NCBI GenBank assembly: GCA_030849945.1
Contig: JAVDKK010000003.1
Coordinates: 62,001 to 126,000, forward strand
From: Schauerella fraxinea
GTDB lineage: Bacteria; Pseudomonadota; Gammaproteobacteria; Burkholderiales; Burkholderiaceae_B
DNA length: 64,000 nucleotides
Direction of reading: 5' to 3'
A program made the translations under genes and the position numbers. This document shows positions 35,194 through 44,142 of the stretch, piece by piece (position 1 is the stretch's first letter; the number at the start of each line of letters is the position of its first letter). The notes under the pieces were generated by a model, which did no database searches, was not told the origin of the DNA, and saw nothing but the letters and a program-made list of their open reading frames with translations.

Positions 35194-37686
35194 ATGTTGC
35201 GTCACGCCCTGGCTCCATTATTCGAACCCCGATCGCTCGTCGTCGTGACCGATCGCCCCTTGCCCGTGGCGCAGTGGTTGCCTGCCGCGCTCAAGGCGTG
35301 CACCACGCTCGTCGACTGCGAGGTGGGGGTGGCGCCCGAGATGCCCGATATGTTCGACGGTGTCGAGCCGGGGGCGCGGCCGGACCTGGCGCTGGTGTGC
35401 GTGTCGCCCGCCGTGTTGCCTGAAACGCTGCGCCGTCTGGGCCCCGCCGCGCCGCGCGGCCTGATCCTGCTGCCGCATCCGCTGCCCGATCCCTATCCGC
35501 GCGGCACGGCAGCGCTGTGCCGTGAGTGGGCGCGCACGCACGATTGCCAGGTGCTGGGGCCGCGTTCGTTTGGCGTGCAGCGTTCGCACGCCGGGTTCAA
35601 TTTCAGTCAGCATCCGGCGCTTGCGCGCATCGGTCGCGTGGCGCTGGTGGCGCAGTCGCGTTCCATCATGGCCGCGGTCATGGATTGGGCCGACGACGTC
35701 CATATCGGCTTTTCGACTGCGGTTGCATTGGGCGACGAGGCCGTTGTGGGGCTGGCGCAAGTGCTGGACTACCTGGCGTCCGATCCGCGTACCGACAGCA
35801 TCGCCTTGTATATCGAAGACGTGGGTCCGGCGCGCGAGTTCATGAGCGCGATGCGCGCCGCCGCCAGCGTCAAGCCGGTGGTGGTGCTCAAGGCGGGCCG
35901 CCACGATGCCGAGGGCAGCGATGCCGTGTTCGACGCGGCATTGCGCCGCGCCGGCGCCGTGCGCGTGCGCTACTTCGTGCAGTTGTTTTCGGCCGTGAAG
36001 GTGCTCGGCTACAACCGCCGCCCGCGCGGCCAGCGCGTGGCGTTGATCTCCAACGGCAGCGGACCGCCGCAATTGGCCTTGGACCTGATCGGCCCCGAAG
36101 CGGCCATCCAGCGCGCCGAATTCTCGTCGGCCACGCAACGTGCGCTCGCCGAGCAGCTCGAACCCGACGCCGCCATCGATAATCCGGTCATCACCTATGT
36201 GCCGCTGACGGCCGAGCGCATGCAGGCGATCGTCGACATCGTGTTGGACGACACCGGCGTGGACGGCCTGCTGGTGCTGTTGGCGCCCGACGCCCTGGCC
36301 GATCTGCCCGCTGTGGCAGCGCAACTGGCCCTGCTGGCGCCGCGCGCCCGCAAACCCGTGGTGACCTGTTTCATGGGCGACGCGGGCATGCGGCCATTGC
36401 GCCGCATTCTGGACGACGCCGGCACGCCGGCTTTTCGCACCCCCGAATCCGCCGCCGACGCGTTGGGCGTACTTTCGGCGCATTACTACAACCAGCAACT
36501 CTTGCTGCAAACGCAACCGCCCGACACGCGCGCCTATCGGGCCGATCTGGAGGCCGCGCGCGCGATCATCGCGACGGCGCGTGCCGCCGGTCGCATCGAG
36601 CTGTCGCACGCGGAGTGCTGGGCGTTGCTGGCCGCCTTTCGCGCGCCGGTGCAGGCGCTCACCGCCACAGGTGATCCTATCGAAGGGGCGTTGCCCCGTC
36701 CGATGGCCATTCGTTTGCGCCGCGACGATCATTTCGGCCCGGTGCTGCGCTTTGGTGCCGGCGGCCCGGATGCCATCCTCACCTTGAGCGATCGTGGCAT
36801 GGATCTGCCGCCGCTCAATCATTTTCTGGCGCGTCAGCTTATCGCTCGCAGCCGAGTGTGGCGCCATGTGCTGGCACCGCGCGTCAATGAAGAAACGTCC
36901 GAGATCCTGCAGCGGGCCGTGATGGACGTTTCCGAGATTGCGGCCGAACTGCCCGACGTCGAGGTGCTGGAAATCGACCCGCTGTATGTGGGAGAAAACG
37001 GCCTCTATGCCGGCGCGGTGAAGGTGGTGCTCACGGCGCGACCGGTGGCGGAGCTGCCGCAGACAAGCGGCTATCCGCACATGGCAATTCATCCTTATCC
37101 CGCGCGCTACGTGCAGGCGCGGCGGTTCGAGGATGGACTGCCATGGACGCTGCGCCCGATTCGGCCCGAGGACGGCTCGGCCTTGCAGACCTTCATTCGC
37201 GAACTATCGGAGCGGTCGCGCTATATGCGGTTCGTGTCGATGATGCGCGAACTCACTCCGACGCTCGTTGCGCGCTATACGCAGATCGACTATCACCGCG
37301 AGCTGGCCCTGGTCGCCGCCACGCAGGTGCCCAATCCCGAAAACCGTGGGCATCCGCATGAGGTGATCATCGGGTTGGCGCACTATCTGCGCAACCCGGA
37401 TGGGCGCGGCGCGGAGTACGCCTTGGTGGTGGCCGACGATTGGCAGCAGCGCGGGCTGGGCAAGGCGTTGATGACGGCGCTGATCGACGCCGCGCGCGAA
37501 CAGCATCTGGCGTATATCGATGGCTTGGTGCTGGCCGCGAACCGGCCGATGTTGTCGTTGATGACGAGCCTGGGATTCAAGAACGACCGCGATCACGACG
37601 ACCCGACGATGCGGCGCGTGTGGCTCGATCTGGAGCCGGCTGAGTCGATTGCGCCGGCAGGGCCGGACGGTCCGGCGGGCGCGTAG
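35194..37686 (+). CDS. Pat-type protein lysine acetyltransferase (NDP-forming acyl-CoA synthetase-like plus GNAT)
   Basis: This 830-residue protein has the Pat architecture: CoA-binding and succinyl-CoA-ligase-like domains (about residues 1-480), a degenerate ATP-grasp-like region ending in DVEVLEIDPLYVG, and a C-terminal GNAT domain (about 655-815) with the acetyl-CoA loop QQRGLGKA (about 751-758). The loop with the phosphorylated His of true ADP-forming ligases (SHTGALAG type) is absent: GRHDAEGSDAVFDAA runs straight on. The likely role is acetylation of metabolic enzymes such as acetyl-CoA synthetase, with the ligase-like part sensing CoA derivatives. Confidence 0.87.
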   Translation: MLRHALAPLFEPRSLVVVTDRPLPVAQWLPAALKACTTLVDCEVGVAPEMPDMFDGVEPGARPDLALVCVSPAVLPETLRRLGPAAPRGLILLPHPLPDPYPRGTAALCREWARTHDCQVLGPRSFGVQRSHAGFNFSQHPALARIGRVALVAQSRSIMAAVMDWADDVHIGFSTAVALGDEAVVGLAQVLDYLASDPRTDSIALYIEDVGPAREFMSAMRAAASVKPVVVLKAGRHDAEGSDAVFDAALRRAGAVRVRYFVQLFSAVKVLGYNRRPRGQRVALISNGSGPPQLALDLIGPEAAIQRAEFSSATQRALAEQLEPDAAIDNPVITYVPLTAERMQAIVDIVLDDTGVDGLLVLLAPDALADLPAVAAQLALLAPRARKPVVTCFMGDAGMRPLRRILDDAGTPAFRTPESAADALGVLSAHYYNQQLLLQTQPPDTRAYRADLEAARAIIATARAAGRIELSHAECWALLAAFRAPVQALTATGDPIEGALPRPMAIRLRRDDHFGPVLRFGAGGPDAILTLSDRGMDLPPLNHFLARQLIARSRVWRHVLAPRVNEETSEILQRAVMDVSEIAAELPDVEVLEIDPLYVGENGLYAGAVKVVLTARPVAELPQTSGYPHMAIHPYPARYVQARRFEDGLPWTLRPIRPEDGSALQTFIRELSERSRYMRFVSMMRELTPTLVARYTQIDYHRELALVAATQVPNPENRGHPHEVIIGLAHYLRNPDGRGAEYALVVADDWQQRGLGKALMTALIDAAREQHLAYIDGLVLAANRPMLSLMTSLGFKNDRDHDDPTMRRVWLDLEPAESIAPAGPDGPAGA

Positions 37687-37741
37687 GAGAGGGGGCGCAG
37701 CGCATGGCGCTGCGCCGTGCTTCAAGTGCTGCGTTTGGCGT

Positions 37742-38419
37742 TTACACCAACACGCGGCGCAGGAACGCCGCGATATCGGCGATCTCTTGCGGATTGACGG
37801 CGTGCGGCATCGGGTACGTGTGCCATTCGACGGCATAGCCCAATTGCGTCAACCGTTCGCGGGACGCCTCGGCGCGCACCAGCGCCACCACGGGATCGTA
37901 CGTGCCGTGCGCCAGAAAGATCGGCGTATCGGTGTTGTGTGGCGTGTGTTCGGATGCTGCCATGTCGATCAACGGCAGGTAGCCCGACAAGCCGATCATG
38001 CCGGCCAGTTTTTCTTTCAGGCGCAAACCCGTGTGCAACGTCATCGCGCAACCTTGCGAGAAGCCTGCCAGCACGATGCGCTCGGTGGGAATGCCACGCT
38101 CGTTTTCACGCGCGATCAGCGCTTCGATAGCCGCTTGCGAGCGACGGATGCCGGCCGCGTCTTCCTGACGCACCAGATCCATGACCAAAATGTCATACCA
38201 CGAGCGCATCACCATGCCGCCGTTGATCGTGACCGGCTGCACGGGGGCATTCGGGAACACGAAACGCACGGCCAACGAACTCGGCAAACGCAATTCCGGC
38301 ACCACCGGCACGAAATCGTTGGCGTCGGCGCCCAGGCCGTGCAGCCAGATCACGCTATGCGTAGGCGCAGGCGTGGTTTCGATTTCAACGCAGTCGAGCA
38401 GATCGGTAGACGAGGTCAT
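37742..38419 (-). CDS. Carboxylesterase/phospholipase-type alpha/beta hydrolase
   Basis: This 225-residue hydrolase belongs to the abhydrolase_2 (carboxylesterase/acyl-protein-thioesterase) family. It has the oxyanion segment VIWLHGLGADANDF, the nucleophile motif GFSQGCAM, the acid in AHGTYDPVV and the His in MPHAVNPQEI. No signal peptide is seen, so it is cytosolic. The natural substrate is unknown. It starts 15 bp after the darP gene on the same strand, so they may share a transcript. Confidence 0.92.
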   Translation of the reverse strand: MTSSTDLLDCVEIETTPAPTHSVIWLHGLGADANDFVPVVPELRLPSSLAVRFVFPNAPVQPVTINGGMVMRSWYDILVMDLVRQEDAAGIRRSQAAIEALIARENERGIPTERIVLAGFSQGCAMTLHTGLRLKEKLAGMIGLSGYLPLIDMAASEHTPHNTDTPIFLAHGTYDPVVALVRAEASRERLTQLGYAVEWHTYPMPHAVNPQEIADIAAFLRRVLV

Positions 38420-38434
38420 GAGTGATTCTTGAAG

Positions 38435-38998
38435 TTAATGCTGCATGCCCTTGAGCATCTGGAAGAGCGCGCGGTAGTGCTTGCGCTGCGGTTCTTGCCC
38501 GGCCTGCAAGTGAGCGTTTTGCTCCGCTTCCTTGCGCGCCCCGCGAATGGCCGCGCGCAATGCCTGGATATCGGCATCGGGGTTGCGTTCCAGGAGCTGC
38601 GTCAAGGTGTCGTCATTGGTGACCAGGCGGTCGCGCATCGACTCCAGCCGGTGCATGGCGGCCGTTTCGTCGCGTGAGCCGTTCTTCCACGTATCGAGCT
38701 GGGCACGGATCTCGTCGGCCGGCGCATCGCGCATCAACTTGCCGACGAAGTGCACCGCACGGCGGCGACCCTCGCGCGTCGATGGCGGTACTTTCTGCGC
38801 CGTGCGAATGGCCTCGTACAGTCGCTCGGAGATCGGCAACTGCTTGAGCCGGTCATTGGAGAGCTCGACGAGCTCCCGTCCCAGATCGAGCAGATCGTTC
38901 ATTTCGCGCTTGATCTGCGACTTGCTGGGGCGGTCGTCCAATTCGTCGGGGACGTAGTCGGCGTCGTAGGAGGAGACGTTATAAGGTGCGATCATCAA
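38435..38998 (-). CDS. darP: Ribosome-associated protein DarP (YjgA, DUF615)
   Basis: This 187-residue protein matches DarP/YjgA, which joins late 50S ribosomal subunit assembly. Conserved family blocks are SKSQIKREMNDLLDLGRELV, ISERLYEAIRTAQKV, RRRAVHFVGKLMRD and the C-terminal HYRALFQMLKGM. The acidic N terminus (residues 1-22) is variable in the family. It is divergent from pmbA, the classical neighbour of yjgA in proteobacteria. Confidence 0.95.
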   Translation of the reverse strand: MMIAPYNVSSYDADYVPDELDDRPSKSQIKREMNDLLDLGRELVELSNDRLKQLPISERLYEAIRTAQKVPPSTREGRRRAVHFVGKLMRDAPADEIRAQLDTWKNGSRDETAAMHRLESMRDRLVTNDDTLTQLLERNPDADIQALRAAIRGARKEAEQNAHLQAGQEPQRKHYRALFQMLKGMQH

Positions 38999-39001
38999 AA
39001 A

Positions 39002-39032
39002 TAGACGGGAAGAGGGCGGACTTGGCTATGAT
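39002..39032 (+). promoter_or_regulatory. Candidate pmbA promoter
   Basis: TAGACG (39002-39007) and TATGAT (39027-39032) are separated by 19 bases. The start point would be near 39039, which supports the ATG at 39058 over earlier in-frame starts. Pattern match only. Confidence 0.35.
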
Positions 39033-39057
39033 ACCCGTCTCTTTGCCGTGGACTGCA

Positions 39058-40422
39058 ATGCCTAATTCATCATCCTCCCTGCCGATCGCCGCCAATGAGG
39101 CGCGCTTTTCCGAAATCGTGGCCTTCGTACTGGCCCATGCCAAGAAAACCGGCGCGTCCGACGCGGCGGCCGAAGTCTCCGAAAGCCTGGGGCTGTCGGT
39201 GTCGGTGCGCAAAAACGACGTCGAAACCGTTGAGCAAACGCGCGACCGATCGCTGGACGTGACGGTGTACGCCGGTCAGCGCCGCGGTTCGGCGTCGACG
39301 TCCGATTTTTCCGACGCTGCGCTGCGCGAAACAGTGGAAGCCGCTTGGCACATCGCCCGCTATACCGCGGAAGATCCGGCCGCCGGCCTGCCCGATAGCG
39401 ATATGTTGGTCAGCGATTATCCCGACCTGGGCCTGCACTACGGTTGGGACGTCACCACCGAAGCGGCTGCCGAGCTGGCGCTGCGCGCCGAGCGCGCCGC
39501 CTTGGGCGTCGATCCGCGCATTACGAATACCGAAGGCGCCAGTGTGGGTGCCTACGAAGGTCAGTTCATCATGGGCAACAGCCGCGGTTTCATGGGCGGC
39601 TATCCTTATTCGCGGCACAGTTTGTCGGTGGCGCCCATTGCCGGTCGCGGCAACCGCATGCAGCGCGATTTCTGGTATTCCAGCGAGCGCGATGCCACCA
39701 AATTGGCCGATCCCGAAGCGGTCGGCCGTTATGCTGCCGAGCGCGCGTTGTCGCGCTTGTCGGCCCGCCGTATTCGCACGGGCAAGTTTCCGGTGCTGTT
39801 CGAGGCGCCGCTGGCGCTGGGCCTGCTGGGCGCGCTCACCCAGGCCACCAGCGGCGGGGCGCTCTACCGCCGCGCGAGCTTCCTGGTGGATTCATTGGGC
39901 AAGCCGGTAATGGCCGACCACATCGATATCGCCGAAGATCCCTTTGTATATGGCGGGATGGGCAGTTCGCCGTTCGACGACGAGGGCGTGCGCACGCAGG
40001 CCCGCGATGTGGTGCAGGCGGGCGTGCTGCAAGGCTATTTCCTGTCGACCTATACCGGCCGCAAGCTCGGGATGCCGTCTACCGGCAATGCGGGCGGCTC
40101 GCACAACCTGACCATGACATCCCGGCTGACGCAGCCCGGCGACGATTTCGCGGGCATGCTCAAGAAAATGGGCACGGGCTTTCTGGTCACCGAGCTGATC
40201 GGTCAGGGCGTGAACTACGTGACCGGCGACTACTCGCGCGGCGCGTTCGGCTATTGGGTCGAAAATGGCGAGATCCAGCATGCCGTGGAAGAAGTCACCA
40301 TTGCGGGTTTCCTGCCGGATATGTTCAAGCAGATCGTGGCCATCGGCAACGACACGCTGATGCGCGGCACCAAGCGCACCGGTTCGATCCTGATCGAGCG
40401 GATGTCCATCGCCGGGGCCTGA
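39058..40422 (+). CDS. pmbA: Metalloprotease subunit PmbA/TldE
   Basis: TldE forms a heterodimeric zinc protease with TldD; in E. coli it matures microcin B17 and degrades CcdA. This 454-residue protein carries the family blocks VSVRKNDVETVEQTRDRSL, VYAGQRRGSASTSDFS, and the C-terminal GNAGGSHNL and VEEVTIAGFLPDMFK. TldE subunits lack the HEXXH motif, and none is visible here. The ATG at 39058 is chosen over 38986 and 39028 because those lie at or before the predicted promoter. tldD is not in the window. Confidence 0.93.
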   Translation: MPNSSSSLPIAANEARFSEIVAFVLAHAKKTGASDAAAEVSESLGLSVSVRKNDVETVEQTRDRSLDVTVYAGQRRGSASTSDFSDAALRETVEAAWHIARYTAEDPAAGLPDSDMLVSDYPDLGLHYGWDVTTEAAAELALRAERAALGVDPRITNTEGASVGAYEGQFIMGNSRGFMGGYPYSRHSLSVAPIAGRGNRMQRDFWYSSERDATKLADPEAVGRYAAERALSRLSARRIRTGKFPVLFEAPLALGLLGALTQATSGGALYRRASFLVDSLGKPVMADHIDIAEDPFVYGGMGSSPFDDEGVRTQARDVVQAGVLQGYFLSTYTGRKLGMPSTGNAGGSHNLTMTSRLTQPGDDFAGMLKKMGTGFLVTELIGQGVNYVTGDYSRGAFGYWVENGEIQHAVEEVTIAGFLPDMFKQIVAIGNDTLMRGTKRTGSILIERMSIAGA

Positions 40423-40519
40423 TGGTCTGCTGGTCTGACGGTCTGGAAAGATCGGGATGTTTTCGAGGCGGCGTGCATCGCGCGCCGACAACACCCGATC
40501 GTCTTGACAGCACGTGCCC

Positions 40520-40548
40520 TTGTGTGGCTGCTCTACGCATGCTAAAGT
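40520..40548 (+). promoter_or_regulatory. Candidate rplM-rpsI promoter
   Basis: TTGTGT (40520-40525) and an extended -10 TGC-TAAAGT (40543-40548) are separated by 17 bases and followed by a GGGCT discriminator. The 269-bp gap 40423-40691 has no gene, and the leader would be about 140 bases. Confidence 0.4.
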
Positions 40549-40691
40549 CATGGGCTCTCCTTTTCGCTTTGTTGGCAGTACATGCGTATACGGGCGGTTA
40601 ATAACGCCTTGAGACGAGACGAAGGATCAGGGGGCGGCGCTCGGTGCTTTATCCGAGCGGCATCATCCCAATTTTTTATCTAGGACCCATC

Positions 40692-41120
40692 ATGAAGACC
40701 TTTGTGGCCAAGCCGCATGAAGTCACGCGTGACTGGTTTGTGATCGACGCCAAGGGCAAAGTCCTCGGTCGTGTGGCCAGCGAAGTCGCACGCCGCCTGC
40801 GTGGCAAGCACAAACCCGAATTCACGCCGCACGTTGATACTGGCGACTATATCGTCATCATCAACGCTGCCGATATCGTCGTTACCGGCGCGAAAACCAC
40901 CGACAAAAAGTACTTCCGTCACACGACGTACCCGGGCGGTATCCGCGAAACGAACTTCGAAAAGCTGCAACAGCGTTTCCCCGGTCGTGCGATCCAGAAA
41001 GCGGTCAAGGGCATGTTGCCCAAGGGTCCGCTTGGCTACGCCATGATCAAGAAACTCAAGGTGTACGCGGGTGCCGAGCATCCCCACACCGCCCAGCAGC
41101 CTAAGCCGCTGGAATTCTAA
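40692..41120 (+). CDS. rplM: 50S ribosomal protein L13
   Basis: This 142-residue ribosomal protein matches L13: MKTFVAKPHEVTRDWFVIDA, LGRVASEVARRLRGKHKPEF, FRHTTYPGGI and the C-terminal YAGAEHPHTAQQPKPLEF. The in-frame ATG-type start at 40644 is rejected because MKTF is universal in betaproteobacteria. rpsI follows after 9 bp, as in most bacteria, and a terminator closes the pair. Confidence 0.98.
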   Translation: MKTFVAKPHEVTRDWFVIDAKGKVLGRVASEVARRLRGKHKPEFTPHVDTGDYIVIINAADIVVTGAKTTDKKYFRHTTYPGGIRETNFEKLQQRFPGRAIQKAVKGMLPKGPLGYAMIKKLKVYAGAEHPHTAQQPKPLEF

Positions 41121-41129
41121 GGAAACGCC

Positions 41130-41522
41130 ATGATCGGTAACTGGAATTACGGAACCGGCCGTCGCAAGTCCTCTGTGGCGCGCGTGTTCCTCAAGAAAGG
41201 ATCGGGCAAGATCATCGTCAACGGCAAGCCCGTCGACGAATTCTTCGCTCGCGAAACGGGTCGTATGATCGTTCGTCAGCCCCTGGACGTCACGGGTCAC
41301 CTCGAATCGTTCGACTTCAAAGTCAACGTTCGCGGCGGCGGTGAGTCGGGTCAAGCCGGCGCGATCCGTCACGGCATCACCCGTGCACTGATCGACTACG
41401 ATGAGTCGCTCAAGCCTTCGTTGAAGCAAGCGGGCTTTGTGACCCGTGACGCCCGTGAAGTCGAGCGAAAGAAAGTCGGTTTGCGCAAGGCGCGCCGTCG
41501 GAAGCAGTTCAGCAAGCGCTAA
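41130..41522 (+). CDS. rpsI: 30S ribosomal protein S9
   Basis: This 130-residue protein matches S9: NYGTGRRKSSVARVFLKKG, GKPVDEFFARETGRM, QAGAIRHGITRALIDYD and the basic tail RRKQFSKR, whose last Arg reaches the P-site tRNA. AAGGAAACGCC with a good Shine-Dalgarno precedes the ATG. It forms the usual operon with rplM. Confidence 0.98.
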   Translation: MIGNWNYGTGRRKSSVARVFLKKGSGKIIVNGKPVDEFFARETGRMIVRQPLDVTGHLESFDFKVNVRGGGESGQAGAIRHGITRALIDYDESLKPSLKQAGFVTRDAREVERKKVGLRKARRRKQFSKR

Positions 41523-41535
41523 ACTGTTCTCTGTC

Positions 41536-41568
41536 AAAAAGGCCGCTATTGCGGCCTTTTTGTTTTTT
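41536..41568 (+). terminator. Terminator of rplM-rpsI
   Basis: An 11-bp stem including AAAAAGGCCGC (41536-41546) and GCGGCCTTTTT (41551-41561), loop TATT, is followed by more T. Confidence 0.92.
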
Positions 41569-41609
41569 GCGAAGATACAATCGTTGTTCGAACAAGGAAG
41601 CGGATCATC

Positions 41610-42671
41610 ATGTCCCAAGTTTCTCAGCGCATCAAAGTAGGTATTGTCGGCGGCACCGGATATACGGGCGTCGAGCTGTTGCGATTGCTGTCGCAGCATC
41701 CGCACGTCGAATTGACGGCCATTACCTCGCGAAAAGAAGAGGGCATGCCCGTTTCCGAGATGTACCCCAATCTTCGTGGGCATGTGAACCTCAAGTTCAC
41801 GACGCCCGAAAATGCCGCGCTCACCGATTGCGATGTGGTTTTCTTCGCTACGCCCCACGGCGTGGCGATGGCGCAGGCGCAAACGTTGTTGGGTGCGGAT
41901 GTGCGCATCATCGACCTGGCAGCCGATTTCCGGTTGCAGGATACGGCGGTGTTCGAGAAGTGGTACAAAATTCCGCACACCTGCCCGCAGATTCTGGCGG
42001 ATTCGGTCTACGGCCTGGTGGAACTCAATCGTGAGCGGGTTGCTGCCGCGCGCGTGATCGGCAACCCCGGCTGCTACCCCACCACTGTGATCCTGGGCTT
42101 GGCCCCGCTCATCGAGGCGGGCAACGTGCTCGTGGACACCCAAACGCTGGTCGCCGACTGCAAGTCAGGCGTGTCGGGTGCAGGCCGCAAGGCTGAAGTG
42201 GCCACGCTGTTTTCCGAAGCGTCGGACAATTTCAAGGCTTACGGCGTTAAGGGTCATCGCCATCATCCCGAAATTCAGGCGCAACTGGAGAAGATTGCCG
42301 GTGGTCCGGTGGGCTTCACATTCGTGCCGCATCTGGTGCCGATGATTCGCGGCATGTTTTCCACGCTTTACGCGCGGATCCTGCCCGAAGCGCGCGATAC
42401 GGATTTCCAGGCGCTGTTTGAAGCGCGTTACGCCAACGAGCCGTTTGTGGACGTCATGCCCGCCGGCAGTCTGCCCGAAACGCGTTCCGTTCGCGGTTCC
42501 AATACGCTGCGCATTTCCGTAGAACGCCCGAATGGCGGCGACCTGCTCATCGTCATGGTCATTCAAGACAATTTGGTCAAGGGCGCGTCCGGCCAGGCCG
42601 TTCAAAACATGAACTTGATGTTTGGCCTGCCCGAAACGGCGGGTCTGAATCACGTTGCGTTGCTGCCGTAA
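41610..42671 (+). CDS. argC: N-acetyl-gamma-glutamyl-phosphate reductase
   Basis: ArgC makes N-acetylglutamate semialdehyde in arginine synthesis with NADPH. The 353-residue protein has the Rossmann start VGIVGGTGYTGVELLRLL, the catalytic Cys in IGNPGCYPTTV, the catalytic His in GHRHHPEIQAQ and the C-terminal IQDNLVKGASGQAVQNMNLM. It has its own start after the rpsI terminator. No other arg gene is in the window. Confidence 0.96.
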   Translation: MSQVSQRIKVGIVGGTGYTGVELLRLLSQHPHVELTAITSRKEEGMPVSEMYPNLRGHVNLKFTTPENAALTDCDVVFFATPHGVAMAQAQTLLGADVRIIDLAADFRLQDTAVFEKWYKIPHTCPQILADSVYGLVELNRERVAAARVIGNPGCYPTTVILGLAPLIEAGNVLVDTQTLVADCKSGVSGAGRKAEVATLFSEASDNFKAYGVKGHRHHPEIQAQLEKIAGGPVGFTFVPHLVPMIRGMFSTLYARILPEARDTDFQALFEARYANEPFVDVMPAGSLPETRSVRGSNTLRISVERPNGGDLLIVMVIQDNLVKGASGQAVQNMNLMFGLPETAGLNHVALLP

Positions 42672-42752
42672 CCGGGGCACGGCGGGCGGAGGGGCCGGTT
42701 GCGCCTCTCGCCGCCGTGGGAACGAATCCATACCTTTTCCGGTCTCATCCTG

Positions 42753-43490
42753 ATGCATTGGCCGAAGTGGGCGACCTGGGTTGTCGTGGTGGTATTGAGT
42801 ATGGTGGTGGGTGCCGGCGCGGCACTGTTGGCCAAGCGGCCAGTGGCGCCCAGCACCACCGGGCAGGCCGGCTCGCCGCAAGAAATGGCCGGTTTGGATG
42901 CGAAGATTTGGGAGCGCGAGGCTGCGATTCAGGCCATGCAAACCCGTCTGGACGTGGCCGATGGCGAAGTGGCGCTGGAGCGCAGCGCACGTCTTGAACT
43001 CGAGCGGCAACTGGCCGCCGTGCAAAATGACGTGGGCCGGGTGCGTGAGCAGTTGGCGTTTTACGAACAGTTGTTGCCCGCCGGTCCTGAGGGGTCGGTA
43101 GCCGTTCGCGGCGCTGAGTTTCAGAAGTTGCCCAATGGTTTGGGATACCGCGTGCTCATCATGCGCAACGGAAAAGCGTCCGATACGCCGTTCGTGGGCC
43201 GATTGCAGATCACCGCATCGGGGCGCGAATCGGGTCGCGATAAAGTGAAGACCGTCACGCTAGCGCCGTTGCGCGACACGACCGCTTCGATTGCGGCCAA
43301 GGTGCTCGACATGGCCAAGCCAGCCTCCAGCCAGCCCGGCGACGACACTTTAGGGTTGAAGTTCGAGCAATATCAACGGCTCGAGGGCGTGTTGGCTTTA
43401 CCCGACGGTTTTGCCCCTGAGACGCTGGTTGTGAGCGTCCTGGAGGGAAAGACAGTGCGTGCCTCGCAGTCTGTTGAATTGAGATTTTGA
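42753..43490 (+). CDS. DUF6776-like membrane-anchored coiled-coil protein
   Basis: This 245-residue protein has one N-terminal membrane segment (about residues 6-27), a predicted coiled coil (about 47-105, rich in Glu/Arg/Gln with heptad-like spacing, for example LERSARLELERQLAAV), and a C-terminal beta-rich domain (about 120-245). It resembles the family that lies between argC and erpA in Burkholderiales. Function is unknown. A TTG at 42699 preceded by GGAGGGG would add 18 residues; I prefer ATG 42753, which starts just before the membrane segment, but the start is uncertain. Confidence 0.72.
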   Translation: MHWPKWATWVVVVVLSMVVGAGAALLAKRPVAPSTTGQAGSPQEMAGLDAKIWEREAAIQAMQTRLDVADGEVALERSARLELERQLAAVQNDVGRVREQLAFYEQLLPAGPEGSVAVRGAEFQKLPNGLGYRVLIMRNGKASDTPFVGRLQITASGRESGRDKVKTVTLAPLRDTTASIAAKVLDMAKPASSQPGDDTLGLKFEQYQRLEGVLALPDGFAPETLVVSVLEGKTVRASQSVELRF

Positions 43491-43577
43491 ATCCCGGGAT
43501 GCACTGGGCTATAGTGAACACATTAGGGCGCTTTGCGTCCGACCGGATATTGGCCGTCTCGGCCAGGAGTGACCATC

Positions 43578-43949
43578 ATGAATGCTTTGACCGAAACCGT
43601 TGACCTACAAGCTGCTCCCCCCGCGCCGCTCGTCTTTACTGACGCTGCCGCCGCAAAGGTTAAAGAGCTGCTGGTGGAAGAAGGTAATCCCGATCTGAAA
43701 TTGCGTGTTTTTGTACAGGGCGGCGGCTGTTCCGGCTTCCAGTACGGCTTCACGTTCGACGAAGTGATCAACGACGACGACACCGCACTGGACAAGGAAG
43801 GCGTGCAACTGCTCGTCGATCCGATGAGCTTCCAGTATCTTGTGGGTGCCGAGATTGATTACAAAGAAGACTTGGAAGGCGCCCAGTTCGTCATCCGTAA
43901 TCCGAATGCGTCGACCACCTGCGGGTGCGGTTCGTCCTTCTCGGTATAA
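43578..43949 (+). CDS. erpA: Iron-sulfur cluster insertion protein ErpA
   Basis: ErpA is an A-type carrier that delivers Fe-S clusters to apoproteins such as IspG. The 123-residue protein has the three conserved Cys of the family: Cys51 in GGGCSGFQYG, and Cys115 and Cys117 in TTCGCGSSF. The ATG at 43578 is supported by a CAGGAGTG element upstream; an earlier in-frame start at 43533 is less likely. A strong terminator follows. Confidence 0.96.
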   Translation: MNALTETVDLQAAPPAPLVFTDAAAAKVKELLVEEGNPDLKLRVFVQGGGCSGFQYGFTFDEVINDDDTALDKEGVQLLVDPMSFQYLVGAEIDYKEDLEGAQFVIRNPNASTTCGCGSSFSV

Positions 43950-43998
43950 GTCTCTGCACTGGGTGCGTTCGCCGTTCGGGCGAGGCGCTTCAGCAGTC

Positions 43999-44027
43999 AA
44001 AAACCCTCGCTCGCGCGAGGGTTTTTT
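43999..44027 (+). terminator. Terminator of erpA
   Basis: A 12-bp perfect stem (43999-44010 with 44015-44026) with loop TCGC is followed by a T run. A 15-bp repeat array begins eight bases later. Confidence 0.92.
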
Positions 44028-44034
44028 GTTGGCT

Positions 44035-44124
44035 GCGTTCAGATGGACGGCTTTCGGGTTGACGGGATTCGAATAGACGGCTTGCTGATGGACAGCGTTC
44101 GGGTGCACGGCATTCAGGCCGCCC
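44035..44124. repeat. Six 15-bp imperfect tandem repeats
   Basis: Units start at 44035, 44050, 44065, 44080, 44095 and 44110, with consensus near GCGTTCGGATGGACG. The array lies between the erpA terminator and the anmK stop and is not part of a convincing gene. Confidence 0.8.
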
Positions 44125-44142
44125 GGCTGGTGGTGCGTAGTT

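Noticed and set aside
35218..37092. A 624-codon minus-strand frame over the Pat-like gene.
   Set aside because: Antisense shadow of a well-supported gene.
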